A stretch of 64,000 nucleotides of DNA from Chrysemys picta bellii (GCF_011386835.1 NC_088792.1:109464421-109528420); one strand, 5' to 3'; shown: positions 1-10,034, counted from the stretch's first letter. The notes: generated by a model from the sequence alone, not told the origin. Translations and numbers: made by a program.

Positions 1-695
1 TGCTGTGAACATCTAAGAAACAAAGACCAAGTGGGGGAGAAGGACTGAACCCAGGCTGAGAATGTGTCTGGGCTGTGAAAGAAATGCCCGGAGTTTTAAA
101 CTGCAAGCAAGAGCAGCTTGCCTTCAATAAACTCTGCAATCTGCCTAAAACAACATTTAGGGTGAGAAATTCCTATTTGTAGCCAGGTTCTTTAGTATCT
201 TAAGCTTAGTTTGTGTGTTTGTTTCATTTGACAGGTAACTTGCTTTGATCTGTTTGCTAAACCTTATAACCACTTAAAATCTATCATTTGTAGTTAATAA
301 ACTTGTTTTTCTTTTCTCTAAAACCAGTTTGTGGAATTCATAACTAGGGGGCAAAAAGCTGTGCATATCATCCTCCACACTGAGGGAGGGAGCGAATTTT
401 ATGAGCTTACGCTGTACAGTTCTCTGTGCTGCGCAAGACACTACAATTTTGGGTTTATACTCCAGAGAGGGTGAGCATTTGAGTACTGGGCAGTTCCCTA
501 GCTGAGCTTTCCCATGTGGAGCTGATCTCAGTGTCTATGTCTTTCAGCAGCTGGGTGTGTCCCTACGTGGGTGCGTGCTGGAGAAGGCCTGAGGGCCTGG
601 CTCAGCAGGACAGTGTAAGGGAGCCCAGGCTGGTGGAACAGGCAAGCTCAGTGGTACCCCAGTTCCAAGTGGCATCCCAGGGGGAACTCATCACA
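1..695 (+). mobile_element. 3' part of a retroviral LTR (cut by window edge)
   Basis: This resembles the 3' portion of a long LTR family that I recognise as abundant in turtle genomes. AATAAA signals lie near 125 and 297, and the end reads ...CTCATCACA, consistent with the usual CA terminus. The 5' part lies outside the window, so neither the TG start nor a target duplication can be checked. The integrase relic downstream is on the same strand but does not follow the LTR as an internal region would, so this is probably a separate solo LTR. The short open frame at 516-719 inside it is chance. Confidence 0.6.
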
Positions 696-779
696 ACCAT
701 ACTGGCCATTATTAATTAACAATTCTTTGCCTGCTTTTAAAAAGAAGGTGGAGTTGCAAGCAAACCAAAACAGCACTAG

Positions 780-1437
780 CCATGGCTAAAGTCTTGGTAG
801 AACATGTATTTTTCTTGTTGGCTATTACTGGTATAGGTGAAATCAGACCAGGGTTCCTCCTTTGCTAGAGATAGTTTTTTAAATCCTATATGGCTCTGTT
901 CAGAGTCAAACGTCACATCCCATACCATCCTCAGTCACCTGGACCATTACCGTTACAACTGTACCATTAAAATAATGTTGAGGAAACTAATGGAACCAAA
1001 TGGGGAAAACTGGGATGCGTTGATGCCAATGATTCTCATGGCTTTGCAAGTAGCCTCTACTGGTTGATTCCAATTTAAAGCTATGACTGGAAGGAAAACA
1101 AGGCTTCCTGAATACTTAATGTGGCAATGAAGTCCAACATAAATTGAGGGAGTAAAAATGGACACTTACCTGCAGTTACTGCAGGACCACCTACATCAGG
1201 TGCATCTGCAAGAAGCAGGCAGACAGTGGAAAGCCAGGAAAATGTCTAAAGCCTATTTTGTTAAGGGTTAGAGGGAACATAGGCATACGGGCTGTTGCTA
1301 AACCACCACATAATCTATGTCATAAAAGAATGGTACCTACCATACTGATAAATTGAATTTCTCTGTGTATAAGATTCAGACCTACAAAGGAAACAAGCGG
1401 ATAGGCTGATTGTACCAAGCAAACTAACTAAAACTGT
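780..1437 (+). pseudogene. Endogenous retrovirus pol remnant: integrase core and C-terminal region
   Basis: Conceptual translation shows a degraded retroviral integrase. An SDQGS segment (about 846-860) matches the second catalytic-Asp region. A HPQS-type segment (about 920-940) follows in another frame, then an NWDALMPM segment and a TGRK segment (about 1005-1100). The stretch up to about 1435 resembles the small C-terminal integrase domain (VYKIQTYKGNK at about 1360-1400). Frameshifts and in-frame stops separate these parts, so no functional protein is made. The family looks closer to gamma/epsilon-type retroviruses than to the Gypsy element at 9-14.5 kb, but that is judged by eye. The PLE begins right after the apparent end of pol. 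Confidence 0.6.
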
Positions 1438-1464
1438 ATCAGATGTTGTTGTGTTTTTTTGCAG
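1423..1464 (+). promoter_or_regulatory. 3' splice-site-like sequence at retrovirus/PLE junction
   Basis: A branchpoint-like ACTAAC near 1424 is followed by a T-rich tract and then TTTTTTTGCAG ending at about 1463. It lies at the end of the pol relic, where retroviruses often carry the env splice acceptor, and directly before the open PLE frame. It could be coincidental; there is no transcript evidence. Confidence 0.25.
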
Positions 1465-3017
1465 GTACACAAACACAAACTGGACGCCCCATCATCTCAG
1501 GCATTGGCACCCTAACATCAGGCTTGTCTGGTTATGTAGACTCTCTCCTCAGACCCTACGCTACCAGCACTCCCAGCTATCTTCGAGACACCACTGACTT
1601 CCTGAGGAAACTACAATCCATCGGTGATCTTCCAGAAAACACCATCCTGGCCACTATGGACGTAGAAGCCCTCTACACCAATATTCCACACAAAGATGGA
1701 CTACAAGCTATCAGGAACAGTATCCCTGATAATATCACAGCTAACCTGGTAGCTGAACTTTGTGATTTTGTCCTCACCCACAACTATTTCACATTTGGGG
1801 ACAATATATACCTTCAAGTCAGCGGCACTGCTATGGGTACCCGCATGGCCCCACAATATGCCAACATTTTTATGGCTGACTTAGAACAACGCTTCCTTAG
1901 CTCTCGTCCCCTAACGCCCCTACTCTACTTGCGCTACATTGATGACATCTTCATCATCTGGACCCATGGAAAAGAAGCCCTTGAGGAATTTCACCATGAT
2001 TTCAATAATTTCCATCCCACCATCAACCTCAGCTTAGATCAATCCACACAAGCGGTCCATTTCCTGGACACTACTGTGCTAATAAGCGATGGTCACATAA
2101 ATACCACCCTATACCGGAAACCTACTGACCGCTACACTTACCTACATGCCTCCAGCTTCCATCCAGGACACACCACACGATCCATTGTCTACAGCCAAGC
2201 TCTAAGATATAACCGCATTTGCTCCAATCCCTCGGATAGAGACAAGCACCTACAAGATCTCTATCAAGCATTCTTAAAACTACAATACCCACCTGCTGAA
2301 GTGAAAAAACAGATTGACAGAGCCAGACAAGTACCCAGAAGTCACCTCCTACAAGACAGGCCCAACAAAGAAAATAACAGAACACCACTAGCTGTCACCT
2401 TCAGCCCCCAACTAAAACCTCTCCAGCGCATCATCAGAGATCTACAACCTATCCTGAAAGATGATCCTTTACTCTCACAGATCTTGGGAGACAGACCTGT
2501 CCTCGCTTACAGACAACCCCCCAACCTAAAGCAAATACTCACCAGCAACCACACATCACTGAACAAAACCACTAACCCAGGAACCTATCCTTGTAACAAA
2601 CCCCGATGTCAACTCTGTCCACATATCTATTCCAGTGACATCATCATAGGACCTAATCACATCAGCCATACCATCAGGGGCTCGTTCACCTGCACATCTA
2701 CCAATGTGATATATGCCATCATGTGCCAGCAATGCCCCTCTGCCATGTACATTGGCCAAACCGGACAGTCTCTACGCAAAAGAATTAATGGACACAAATC
2801 TGACATCAGGAATCAAAATACTCAAAAACCAGTGGGAGAACACTTTAACCTGTCTGGTCATTCAGTGACAGACCTGCGGGTGGCTATATTACAACAGAAA
2901 AACTTCAAAAACAGACTCCAACGAGAAACTGCTGAGCTAGAATTGATATGCAAACTAGACACAATCAACTCCGGTTTAAATAAGGACTGGGAATGGTTGG
3001 GCCATTACAAACATTGA
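1443..3017 (+). CDS. PLE reverse transcriptase / GIY-YIG endonuclease, N-terminally truncated, 524 aa open frame
   Basis: The product would be the retrotransposition enzyme of a Penelope-like element: reverse transcriptase plus a nicking endonuclease. Residues 15-27 (GRPIISG...) are RT motif 2. Motif A is at about 71-81 (TMDVEALYTNIP, Asp73). Motif B is at 127-141 (SGTAMGTRMAPQYAN). The catalytic YIDD box is at 165-168. FLDTTV (207-212) and LYRKPTDRY (223-231) follow. A Cys-rich linker (about 384-431: CNKPRCQLC, later CQQC) leads into the GIY-YIG domain: VIYAIM at 422-427, MYIGQTG at 435-441, Arg447 and a likely catalytic Glu466. All 524 codons are open, while neighbouring elements are full of stops. 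The first ~7 residues come from the junction, and the PLE N-terminal region is missing, so it is unlikely to be autonomous. The ATG at 1443 is simply the first in frame. Confidence 0.85.
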   Translation: MLLCFFAGTQTQTGRPIISGIGTLTSGLSGYVDSLLRPYATSTPSYLRDTTDFLRKLQSIGDLPENTILATMDVEALYTNIPHKDGLQAIRNSIPDNITANLVAELCDFVLTHNYFTFGDNIYLQVSGTAMGTRMAPQYANIFMADLEQRFLSSRPLTPLLYLRYIDDIFIIWTHGKEALEEFHHDFNNFHPTINLSLDQSTQAVHFLDTTVLISDGHINTTLYRKPTDRYTYLHASSFHPGHTTRSIVYSQALRYNRICSNPSDRDKHLQDLYQAFLKLQYPPAEVKKQIDRARQVPRSHLLQDRPNKENNRTPLAVTFSPQLKPLQRIIRDLQPILKDDPLLSQILGDRPVLAYRQPPNLKQILTSNHTSLNKTTNPGTYPCNKPRCQLCPHIYSSDIIIGPNHISHTIRGSFTCTSTNVIYAIMCQQCPSAMYIGQTGQSLRKRINGHKSDIRNQNTQKPVGEHFNLSGHSVTDLRVAILQQKNFKNRLQRETAELELICKLDTINSGLNKDWEWLGHYKH

Positions 3018-3342
3018 AATCTATCTCCCCTTGTAAGTATTCTCACACTTGTTATCTAACTGTCTGTCTGTGCTGGGCTAGCTTGATTATCACTTCAAAA
3101 GTTTTTTTCTCTTAATTAATTGGCCTCTCAGAGGTGGTAAGACAACTCCCACCTGTTTATGCTCTCTGTATGTGTGTATATATATCTCCTCAATATATGT
3201 TCCATTCTATATGCATCCGAAGAAGTGGGCTATAGTCCACGAAAGCTTATGCTCTAATAAATTTGTTAGTCTCTAAGGTGCAACAAGTCCTCCTGTTCTT
3301 CTTTTTGCGGATACAGACTAACACGGCTGCTACTCTGAAACA
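1460..3342 (+). mobile_element. Penelope-like retroelement, 5'-truncated, with intact 3' tail
   Basis: This element contains a PLE reverse transcriptase joined to a GIY-YIG endonuclease, then about 325 bp of 3' tail. The tail runs from the stop codon at 3017 to the end ...CGGCTGCTACTCTGAAAC at about 3341. It includes the hammerhead-like motif at 3217-3254. The 5' end is truncated close to the PKVHK-type motif that precedes RT motif 2: GTACACAAAC at 1464 encodes VHK in a frame different from that of the long ORF. I found no clear target duplication. It sits between the retroviral pol relic and a possible env relic, so it probably inserted into that provirus. Confidence 0.9.
3217..3254 (+). ncRNA. 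Hammerhead-ribozyme-like motif in PLE 3' tail
   Basis: The order of parts fits a hammerhead core. CCGAAGA (3217-3223) corresponds to CUGANGA with one substitution. It is followed by a 6-bp hairpin (GTGGGC 3225-3230, loop TATA, GTCCAC 3235-3240), then GAAA (3241-3244), a 2-bp GC/GC stem with loop TTAT (3245-3252), and T-C at 3253-3254 as the U16.1-H17 cleavage position. Hammerhead motifs are known in PLEs. Stem I is not convincing here and the U-to-C change in the core predicts poor or no activity. Confidence 0.5.
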
Positions 3343-5190
3343 AACCAGAGTCTACGCCAATGCAGTCATAAAGGATCCAGCCACTGTACAAAATGCAGCA
3401 ACAGATGGCACTCCTGCTCTTTCTGCTGAATAGTCTCAGTGTATGGACTAACTTGTAGTCTCCAGCTTCAGAAACTGAACCACAACTGGAGGAAAAATGT
3501 ACTCTGCAAGTCAAAACAGTGGTTTTGGACTTTATTCAGATTTTCAGTTAAAGGAGTATCCTCATAGACTATTGTTTCCATACTTTGGAGCAGACAATGG
3601 TCTCCTGCAGCATCAAGATCAGAATGACTACATTATGATGGGATACTTGTATAAGATACACCTAACCTAAGGGACATTTAATAACCAACATTTCCTTTGT
3701 AACTTGTACTAATGGGACCATTTTGGTTACATGTCATGCTTCCAAGTGCACATTGGGGAGATAATGTTAGTGTAAAATTGGGATTGGATAGATTTGACAA
3801 ATTTGTGCTGCAGAGATATGTACAAGTAAATACACTATGGATTTCTGAAAATGAAAGACACATTACATTTGGAAACCCTCAGGGGAAAAATCGTTCTCCC
3901 TTTACCTGTATTCAAAAGGTGGGTGATACTTCCAAACTAATTAGAAGAATTCATGAAAGCCTTAGTTTCCATTACAAAATAATGGAAGTAACAGAACTGC
4001 CTTTTGCCGACTGGAAAAGAATTTTCCTTCTTTCCAATGACTGTAAGGGGAAAGGTTGCAAAACGTGTCAAGGGAAAGGGCAAAAGTTCTAACTAATGAT
4101 ATTTCCTGTGGTACTTGGGAGAATCAAAAGCAATGTGTAAATTCAGTTAAAGGTGGAATGCTCTCATTTAATCAATTAGAGATCAAGGGAGAAGGAAATC
4201 ATAAGGCTGGTATTCAAACTAGGCATCCAGACCCTGTCAAAATAAACAATATTCAATTTTGGGTAAAGGTCAAGTTATCTTTAGTTGAATATGATTATAA
4301 TTAACTGAATCAATGTCCTCAATGGACACAGGTTCAAATAGTGGACTTATATACACTTCAATCCTTGGAATGTTGACTAATAAGCTTCAATTTATGCATT
4401 GTCTGGTGGCTTTAAAGTTTCCTAGCTGGAATATGGGGGAATTTTCCTACTGCAAGAAAACCAGAGTAGCCTCATTCATTTCAGTACTCCTTGTGGATAA
4501 GATAACTACTTATCAGCAACAAGTTCAAGATATGGCTAATTTAGGACTTGACCACATTCATAATCTCTAGTCCCCTAGAAACTGACAGGAATTGAACACT
4601 TTGGGAATAAAAATATCTAATTTAGGATTGTTTAGTACAGGAATGTCTATTTTGAACTTTGGATGTGGAAAGAATTAAACATGTTAATTATGTGTTGCAA
4701 CAAGAAGCCAATGAAGTAGTTAATCTAGGTTTCCAGGGTATGGTTGGAAAGATTTACATTTTTATATGCATTCATTTGCTACATTGTGTAATGAAACCCA
4801 GATTAAAATTAATAATTTAATATCAAATAATTAGTTAAAGCAAATAGGCATTGCCATATAGCTGTACATTGCATTTACACTCACCTGCCAAGATGAAATG
4901 GTGCATCCAAGCATGATGAATCACTGGATGAGAAGAATGGGTCCTTTCTCAGATGGTATCTTGATGACGAATGAACATGCTAATCTAAAATTAGAATATG
5001 GCCCTTCTTATAGTCTATTATAACACCACTTAATTAAGCCTACCCTATCTATATTTTGGATACCATAATTATATATTTTCTACTTTCTTATTGACTATTT
5101 AACATTAAACGTCATCTTAATTAATATCTGTGCAATTGTTTCAATACTTATCCATTGAGATGGCATTCTTTCAAAACATTCACACTTTTT
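3343..5190 (+). other. Coding-like relic, possibly env region of the interrupted retrovirus
   Basis: Moderately long plus-strand frames (3712-4092, 4056-4304, 4313-4570) overlap in sequence and carry Cys pairs such as CKGKGCKTC near 4040-4070. I do not recognise the protein. The position right after the retroviral pol relic, across the PLE insertion, suggests a decayed env region, but no fusion peptide, transmembrane segment or cleavage site could be shown. It could equally be unrelated DNA with fortuitous open frames. Confidence 0.25.
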
Positions 5191-5196
5191 CTAAAA

Positions 5197-5508
5197 CAGT
5201 GGTTCTCAACCAGGGGTATGGGTACCCCTGAGGATATGCAGAGGTCTTCTGGGGGTACATCAACTCATCAGCTACATCAGTGTAGCTCAACATGGGGGTC
5301 ATGATCCCCCTTGGGATCACGGGATGGGCTTGGGGGTGGTCGCAAATGAAGAGCTGGCATTACGGAGTGGCAAGCAAGGCAATTGTCTGGTGCCCCACAC
5401 CAGAGGGGCCATGCGAAACTAAGTTACATGCCTCGGTCCTGGGTGGTGGGGCTCAGGTTTCAGACTCTTGAAAGGGGTACAGTAGTCTGGAAAGGTTGAG
5501 AACCACTG
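5197..5508. mobile_element. hAT-type MITE with 15-bp perfect TIRs
   Basis: CAGTGGTTCTCAACC (5197-5211) is matched by its exact reverse complement at 5494-5508. These ends are typical of hAT (Charlie-like) non-autonomous elements. It has no coding capacity. The flanking 8-mers do not match, so the target duplication has decayed or the immediate flanks were altered. Confidence 0.85.
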
Positions 5509-6458
5509 TTTTTTGGGGGGGAGGGGGAATCAGTTTTCTGATCAACTCTCCCAACCCTGCTGATGACCCATGTGGGGCTCAATATGATTACACATAATGG
5601 AATTCTTGTTTTCTCGTTTGCTTTCTTTTTTTTAGAAAAAAATCTAGGAAATTACATTAAAAAAGCAAAACAACTAGGTTGAAAGAATAATAAGGTTGTA
5701 AAGTCAAGCACTCAGAGTAAGATAATGCCATAGTTATGGTTGCCTATGCCCTCTTCTACATGTGCAATATGATTTATGACATGATCATATCTTTTCCATG
5801 GGACCCCTGCCTCATTCTGTGCACACTGACTGGTTAGCTACTCAGTATTTCAAGGAATAGGGGTAGCTATTGAAGGAGCCATTATTTCTAAATACTTAAA
5901 ATTTTTGTTGATTTGTGTGCATCAAGTCCATGGTGAAAACACTCCAACTACATGACACACAGAAGAAGCTCCATTGATGTTGTTCTCATCTGATGTTTCA
6001 TTCAAGGGGAAAAGTATTGCACAAGTATTTACCAGAAAGATTTTTTGGGTATTTTATTTTAATGTATCACATGCAAAAACTACAAAAAAAAATCCCAGAA
6101 AAAAGTATTGTCTTTTGCTATGGCACTGGGTACATGATCAGACAATTCTTAATTTTATTTTATTCTCTATTTATCTATGTTCGCAGGTTTAAATGGATAG
6201 ACACCCAGACTAATTGAGGGAGGTGCTGTAGGCCTGATTTTCCAGTACATTATATAAGTTTTGTTCTGGTGCAATTCTAATGCTTTCATTCAGATGGCAT
6301 GCAACTGGGGTGTGTGTGTGTGTGTGTACATTTTGAAAATAAATACAGAGAGTGGAATAAATACATTTAAGTCAATGGAATGATGCTGATTTATACCTGT
6401 TGAGGATTTGACCAATAAATTAAGAGTCCGATAAGGAATGCTTAGGTTATCACAGTCA
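5509..6458. other. No recognisable feature apart from a (TG)n run at 6310-6328
   Basis: AT-rich sequence with short overlapping frames (5974-6217) that show no motif. A dinucleotide TG microsatellite is the only simple structure. Confidence 0.5.
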
Positions 6459-6642
6459 CAGGGTGTGTCTACAGTGCACTCAGGAGTTGTGATTGCAGCT
6501 TAAGTACGTACCTAGGGTCCTGGGTGAGGGTGGAGGTGGAGGGTAGGGGACAAGCCCACATGTATGTCCATGCTGCCACAGTTTCATTACTATTGTTTCC
6601 CAAACTAGCTTAGGTCTAGCCGATTACACTGTAGACATACTT
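6459..6642. mobile_element. MITE of the GTCTACA terminal-repeat family, copy 1
   Basis: CAGGGTGTGTCTACAGTGCA at the left and TACACTGTAGACATACTT at the right are inverted relatives. Related termini occur at 28276-28535, 49217-49368 and 54490-54782. It is non-coding. Confidence 0.65.
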
Positions 6643-7474
6643 ATAATTCTGTCTCGATGGAAACTCATCTTGCTTAATTTAAGTGCACTGAACATGCACT
6701 AATTTTTAAAGGGCTTGATCCTAAAGCCCTCCATCTGTGGAATTTCCATTGACTTCAATTTCAGTTTTGTTCACAAAAGGTTATGGGCCTTGAATTTTAT
6801 CCAGAGGAAATTCAGCATGCTTTTGAAAACTTATATAAATGTTTCAGTTTTGCCCTGGGAACTTACTAAAAGAATAGCAGAATTTCACTTGCTAGCTCTA
6901 ATAAACTCGTGAGCTTCAGCTCATTTCCTTACTCTCCCTGTCTTAGTCTGAGTATACATTTACCATATGTCCTTGCAAAGCTTTCTGCCTTTGTAACTCT
7001 ATTCTCTCCCTTTCTAAAGCCTATATGAGGCTCTGAAGAACATTATGCTCAAAAATAAATGCAGATTGGATATCAGTATTTGAAATATTGTGCTGCCACT
7101 GCTTTTTTATCCATTCTGCAATTTGATCTAAATATTGTGCTTAGGTTACTGTGGCTAAGATTAATGAGTAAATTATTTTCACACAAGACCATTGATTTTC
7201 TTCATTAAATTACAAGATATTAAAAAGGAACAAGCAGTTATTGTTCTGTGTACTCATATCTGTGTTCTTTAGCTAAATACAGGAAATTTCAAAGTAACTA
7301 CATGTATTCTTTGTATTGTTGCAGGATCCGCAGTATTAACAAATTATGATGTATAAGAACAATTGTGCCTGGTATGATATCATATAAAGATATTTCTTAT
7401 GTAAGCTGTGTATGTCATGTCAGGCAGGAGTTTTATTAAACAGATAATGCTTCAAGAGGGGAAAAATCCATATA
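6643..7474. other. No recognisable feature
   Basis: AT-rich sequence. The 65-codon frame at 6715-6912 has no motif and no codon-use support. Confidence 0.5.
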
Positions 7475-7479
7475 ATAGA

Positions 7480-7565
7480 TTCATAGACCTGAAGGCCAGA
7501 AGGGACCATTGTGATCATCTAGTCTGACCTCCTAGTAACAAAGCCCCTAGAACTTCCTACTGGTG
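7480..7565 (-). mobile_element. CR1-related LINE 3' tail, antisense
   Basis: ATTCATAGACCTGAAGGCCA... followed by AGAAGGGACCATTGTGATCA and a GTCTGACCTCCT segment is the antisense of a CR1-type 3' end. The same family recurs at 40624-41105. It is short and 5'-truncated. Confidence 0.65.
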
Positions 7566-7691
7566 ACTCTGGAGTCTCGTACTCCCTGTCTCTTCAGGGT
7601 GAGGAGTCTTGGGAGTGAGAAAGAAGGCCAGATTTAGAGATGATTTGAAGTTGATGTTTGTCAGACTCTCTTTAAGCTCAGTTAGACCTCA

Positions 7692-8090
7692 TGGCCTTGA
7701 TTCTGATCTCACACATATGTAAACAGGTGTAACCCCATGGAATTCAAGGGAGTTACACTTATGTAAAAAAAAAAAGATGGAGGTCAGAGAAGAATTAGTC
7801 TTCTTTACATCAATGTATAAGGAAATCTAAGTTGTACAGCATACTGAGGAGCTGGAAGTAGGTGGCTATACACCAGCAAGGGATTCCCCACAAATGGGGG
7901 GAAGCCCCACGTAGCTGGTCAAGCTGGCATCCCAGCCTCTCTTGTTACTGGACTGGCACAAAGGGTCCATAACAGGGTCAAGGGTCTGTCTGGCTCACTT
8001 TGCACTGATGTGAAAGACTACACTGAATGCAAAGCATTGGAGACTCCGGCCCTCATAACGGTTAAACCAGTATAAATGAGATCAGAATGA
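7692..8090. mobile_element. MITE with ATTCTGATCTCA inverted ends
   Basis: ATTCTGATCTCA (7700-7711) and TGAGATCAGAAT (8077-8088) are exact inverted repeats, with further palindromic GTGTAA/TTACAC sequence inside. This belongs to the dispersed 'CCATTGAAGTCAATGG'-type family seen repeatedly in the window. Confidence 0.6.
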
Positions 8091-8319
8091 TATCCACGAG
8101 GAAACATAGAAGAGAGCAGTGAGACACTTTGGATGGTTTTGAGTAAACTGATTCTTTCTATGAACCTGGGCTGATATTTGAGTTTGTGGTGAAACCCCAA
8201 ACCAAGTGAGTGTCAAGAACTTCTTCGTTTTTTATTTTTCAACATTTTGCATGGTTCTAATAAATAAGCTTATCCCTTAACAATTTCTCAAATTGCTCAT
8301 TTGTTTCTGCAACTTGTTT

Positions 8320-8700
8320 ATATTTTATTATTACTATTTGTTTTTCAGTAGTGTCAATAGGCTGCAACTGAGATTGGGATCCCGTTGTGCTAAGTGCTAC
8401 ACCAACAAAGAGTGAGAGACAGTCCCTGCTCCGAAGAGTTTACTGCTTTCTAAATAGAAAAGACAGACAAGCAATGGGAAGGAAGGTGATTTGCCCAGGA
8501 TCAGAAAGAAAAACAGTGCTAATGAAATTTAGAAATTAGAAATTAATGGAGATATCCCATCTCCTAGAACTGGAAGGAACCTTGAAAGGTCATCGAGTCC
8601 AGCCCCCTGCTTTCACTAGCAGGACCAATTCCAATAGTGGAATTAAAACAAAGATTTCCTGAGTCCTACTCTAATGACCTTTTCACTAGACTACATTCAA
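8320..8700 (-). mobile_element. CORE-SINE (MIR-like) with L2-type tail, antisense, interrupted
   Basis: The minus strand carries a tRNA-like head (from about 8695 downwards, with an AGTCCTACTCTAATGACC segment), a core (AAGGTGATTTGCCCAGGATC at about 8484) and an L2-like tail (GCTAAGTGCTACACCAACAA on the plus strand at about 8389). A younger Cry SINE lies between the core and the head. Similar units are at 26252-26630 (+), 22930-23130 (-) and 27224-27420 (-). Confidence 0.55.
8536..8632 (-). mobile_element. Cry-type tRNA-derived SINE, partial, antisense
   Basis: GGAGATATCCCATCTCCTAG followed by GGTCATCGAGTCCAGCCCCC and the AGCAGGACCAATT segment is the reverse complement of the 3' half of the SINE at 61891-62085. 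The tRNA-like part is absent. It splits the older CORE-SINE, giving a relative age. Confidence 0.8.
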
Positions 8701-8719
8701 ACTGTAGAGTGATAAGACT

Positions 8720-9057
8720 GCTCAGAAGCATGTGAGCAAAACAAAAACAAAGGATAACCAAAAAACAGAAGAAATTAATCAAATTACTCTAAAATGTTTT
8801 CCTCTGTGCCATTCTCTCTCTATTCTATTTTTCTGAAAACATCCCATCCAGGTGTAAATTGAAGGTATTTATCTTGGAGACATTCCTTTGTGGTTGGGCC
8901 AGTGCCTGCAAACCCAAAACATACAAAAAGAGGCAAGATAATTCTTCTAGTCTGTCAAATACATGCTCTGAAATAAGGCAGGGAAAGTGACAGGGGTAGG
9001 AAACAATGCCTAGTATTCCCTTAATAAACAGAAGTATCTGTAGACAGTAATGACTAG
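8720..9057. other. No recognisable feature
   Basis: I see nothing classifiable between the SINE cluster and the left LTR of the Gypsy element. Confidence 0.5.
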
Positions 9058-9298
9058 TGTTTTTAACTAATGGGATTTAACCTTTTCTGTAACAATATGA
9101 AATTGCTAGCAGACACTTTCAGGCAGCCGACTGCTTCCTCCGGAGGAACTCTTCAGAAGGAACACCTCCTGGGGAACAGCCATGAGGCTGAAGAAGCCAT
9201 GTTGTAGACAGCAACAATAAAGCTGAAGTTTGTTAATTAACCTTGTGTCAGAATAAGATCTTATATGGCAAATGATCCGGACACAACAGAGCATAACA
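9058..9298 (+). repeat. Left LTR of the Gypsy element (approximate edges)
   Basis: GCTAGCAGAC at about 9106, CTTCAGAAGGAACAC at about 9150 and TATATGGCAAATGATCC at about 9261 all recur in the same order at 14356-14533. Similarity starts near TGTTTTTAA and fades after GAGCATAACA. An AATAAA occurs at about 9216. Confidence 0.75.
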
Positions 9299-9400
9299 CC
9301 CGGTAGCAGTGGTAATCGAATCCTAGATAGCAGAAGAGACCATTCACAGCTGCACTGGAGAGAGCACAATACTTCTGTGAGTGCAAGGCTGATAACAGAA

Positions 9401-10029
9401 ATGGAGGGATTGAAGCCTCCAGGGACATTAAACTTGCATGCTAAGAATTCAGTGCAGGCACAGAAGAGTTGGAAAGAGGAATTTAACCTCTATGCAGATC
9501 TTGCTATAGCAGATAAAGAGAATGTTGTGAAAATAAAACTGTTTTATTACCTGATTGGAGAAAGGAGGAGAGAGATAAGAGAGACTCTCTGAGGGGAAAT
9601 TCCCCAAGATCAATCCACATTAGAAGCAATAATGGGCTGTTTTTGCTACTCCCTGTATCCACAAGAAGAATAAAACAGTGGAAAGATATAATTTCTTTAC
9701 TCGGGATCAAGCAGCTGGAAAGGGTACAGATGAGTACAGCACTGATGTAAAAGTACTAGCAGCCTGTTGCAATTTTGGAAATATTACAGATTCATTGATA
9801 AAAGATTGGATAGCATGCAGGTTGCTGAGGGATGCTGATTTAACTTTCATAAAATGCTTGGCGATATGCAGGGCTGCAGAGCTACCGAAAGAGAACATTA
9901 GGATTCTGGAAGGGCAGTCAGCAGAAACTGTCCATGCAATACATAAGAGAGAGAAAACAAAATCAGATGCAACATTTGCAGATCACAACGGTTCAGACAC
10001 ATGCAAATACTGGTGGAGTAAACATGTAA
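9401..10029 (+). pseudogene. Gypsy gag remnant, 5' part
   Basis: The ATG at 9401 opens MEGLKPPGTLNLHAKN, then SWKEEFNLYADL. This resembles Gypsy-type gag, which starts with a proline-rich leader and a W...RFE/FNLY segment. Translation stops at 9590 and resumes in another frame (9678-10029) with a segment typical of the gag capsid region: DEYSTDVKVLAACCNFG, ITDSLIKD and ICRAAELPKE. At about 10005-10029 the first zinc-binding stretch (CKYWW...H) starts. The frame is then broken by the LTR insertion at 10035 and resumes at 10854. Confidence 0.8.
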
Positions 10030-10034
10030 GACTG
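10030..10034. repeat. Target-site duplication GACTG (left copy)
   Basis: GACTG directly precedes the TG start of the antisense solo LTR and is repeated at 10854-10858. Confidence 0.85.

Noticed and set aside
516..719. 67-codon frame with Cys residues
   Set aside because: It lies inside the LTR and crosses its end; no known product.
1400..3360. Target duplication of the large PLE
   Set aside because: AAC-rich flanks share short words only; no repeat of 8 bp or more could be aligned.
5197..5516. 8-bp target duplication for the hAT MITE
   Set aside because: Flanking 8-mers TTCTAAAA and TTTTTTGG do not match.
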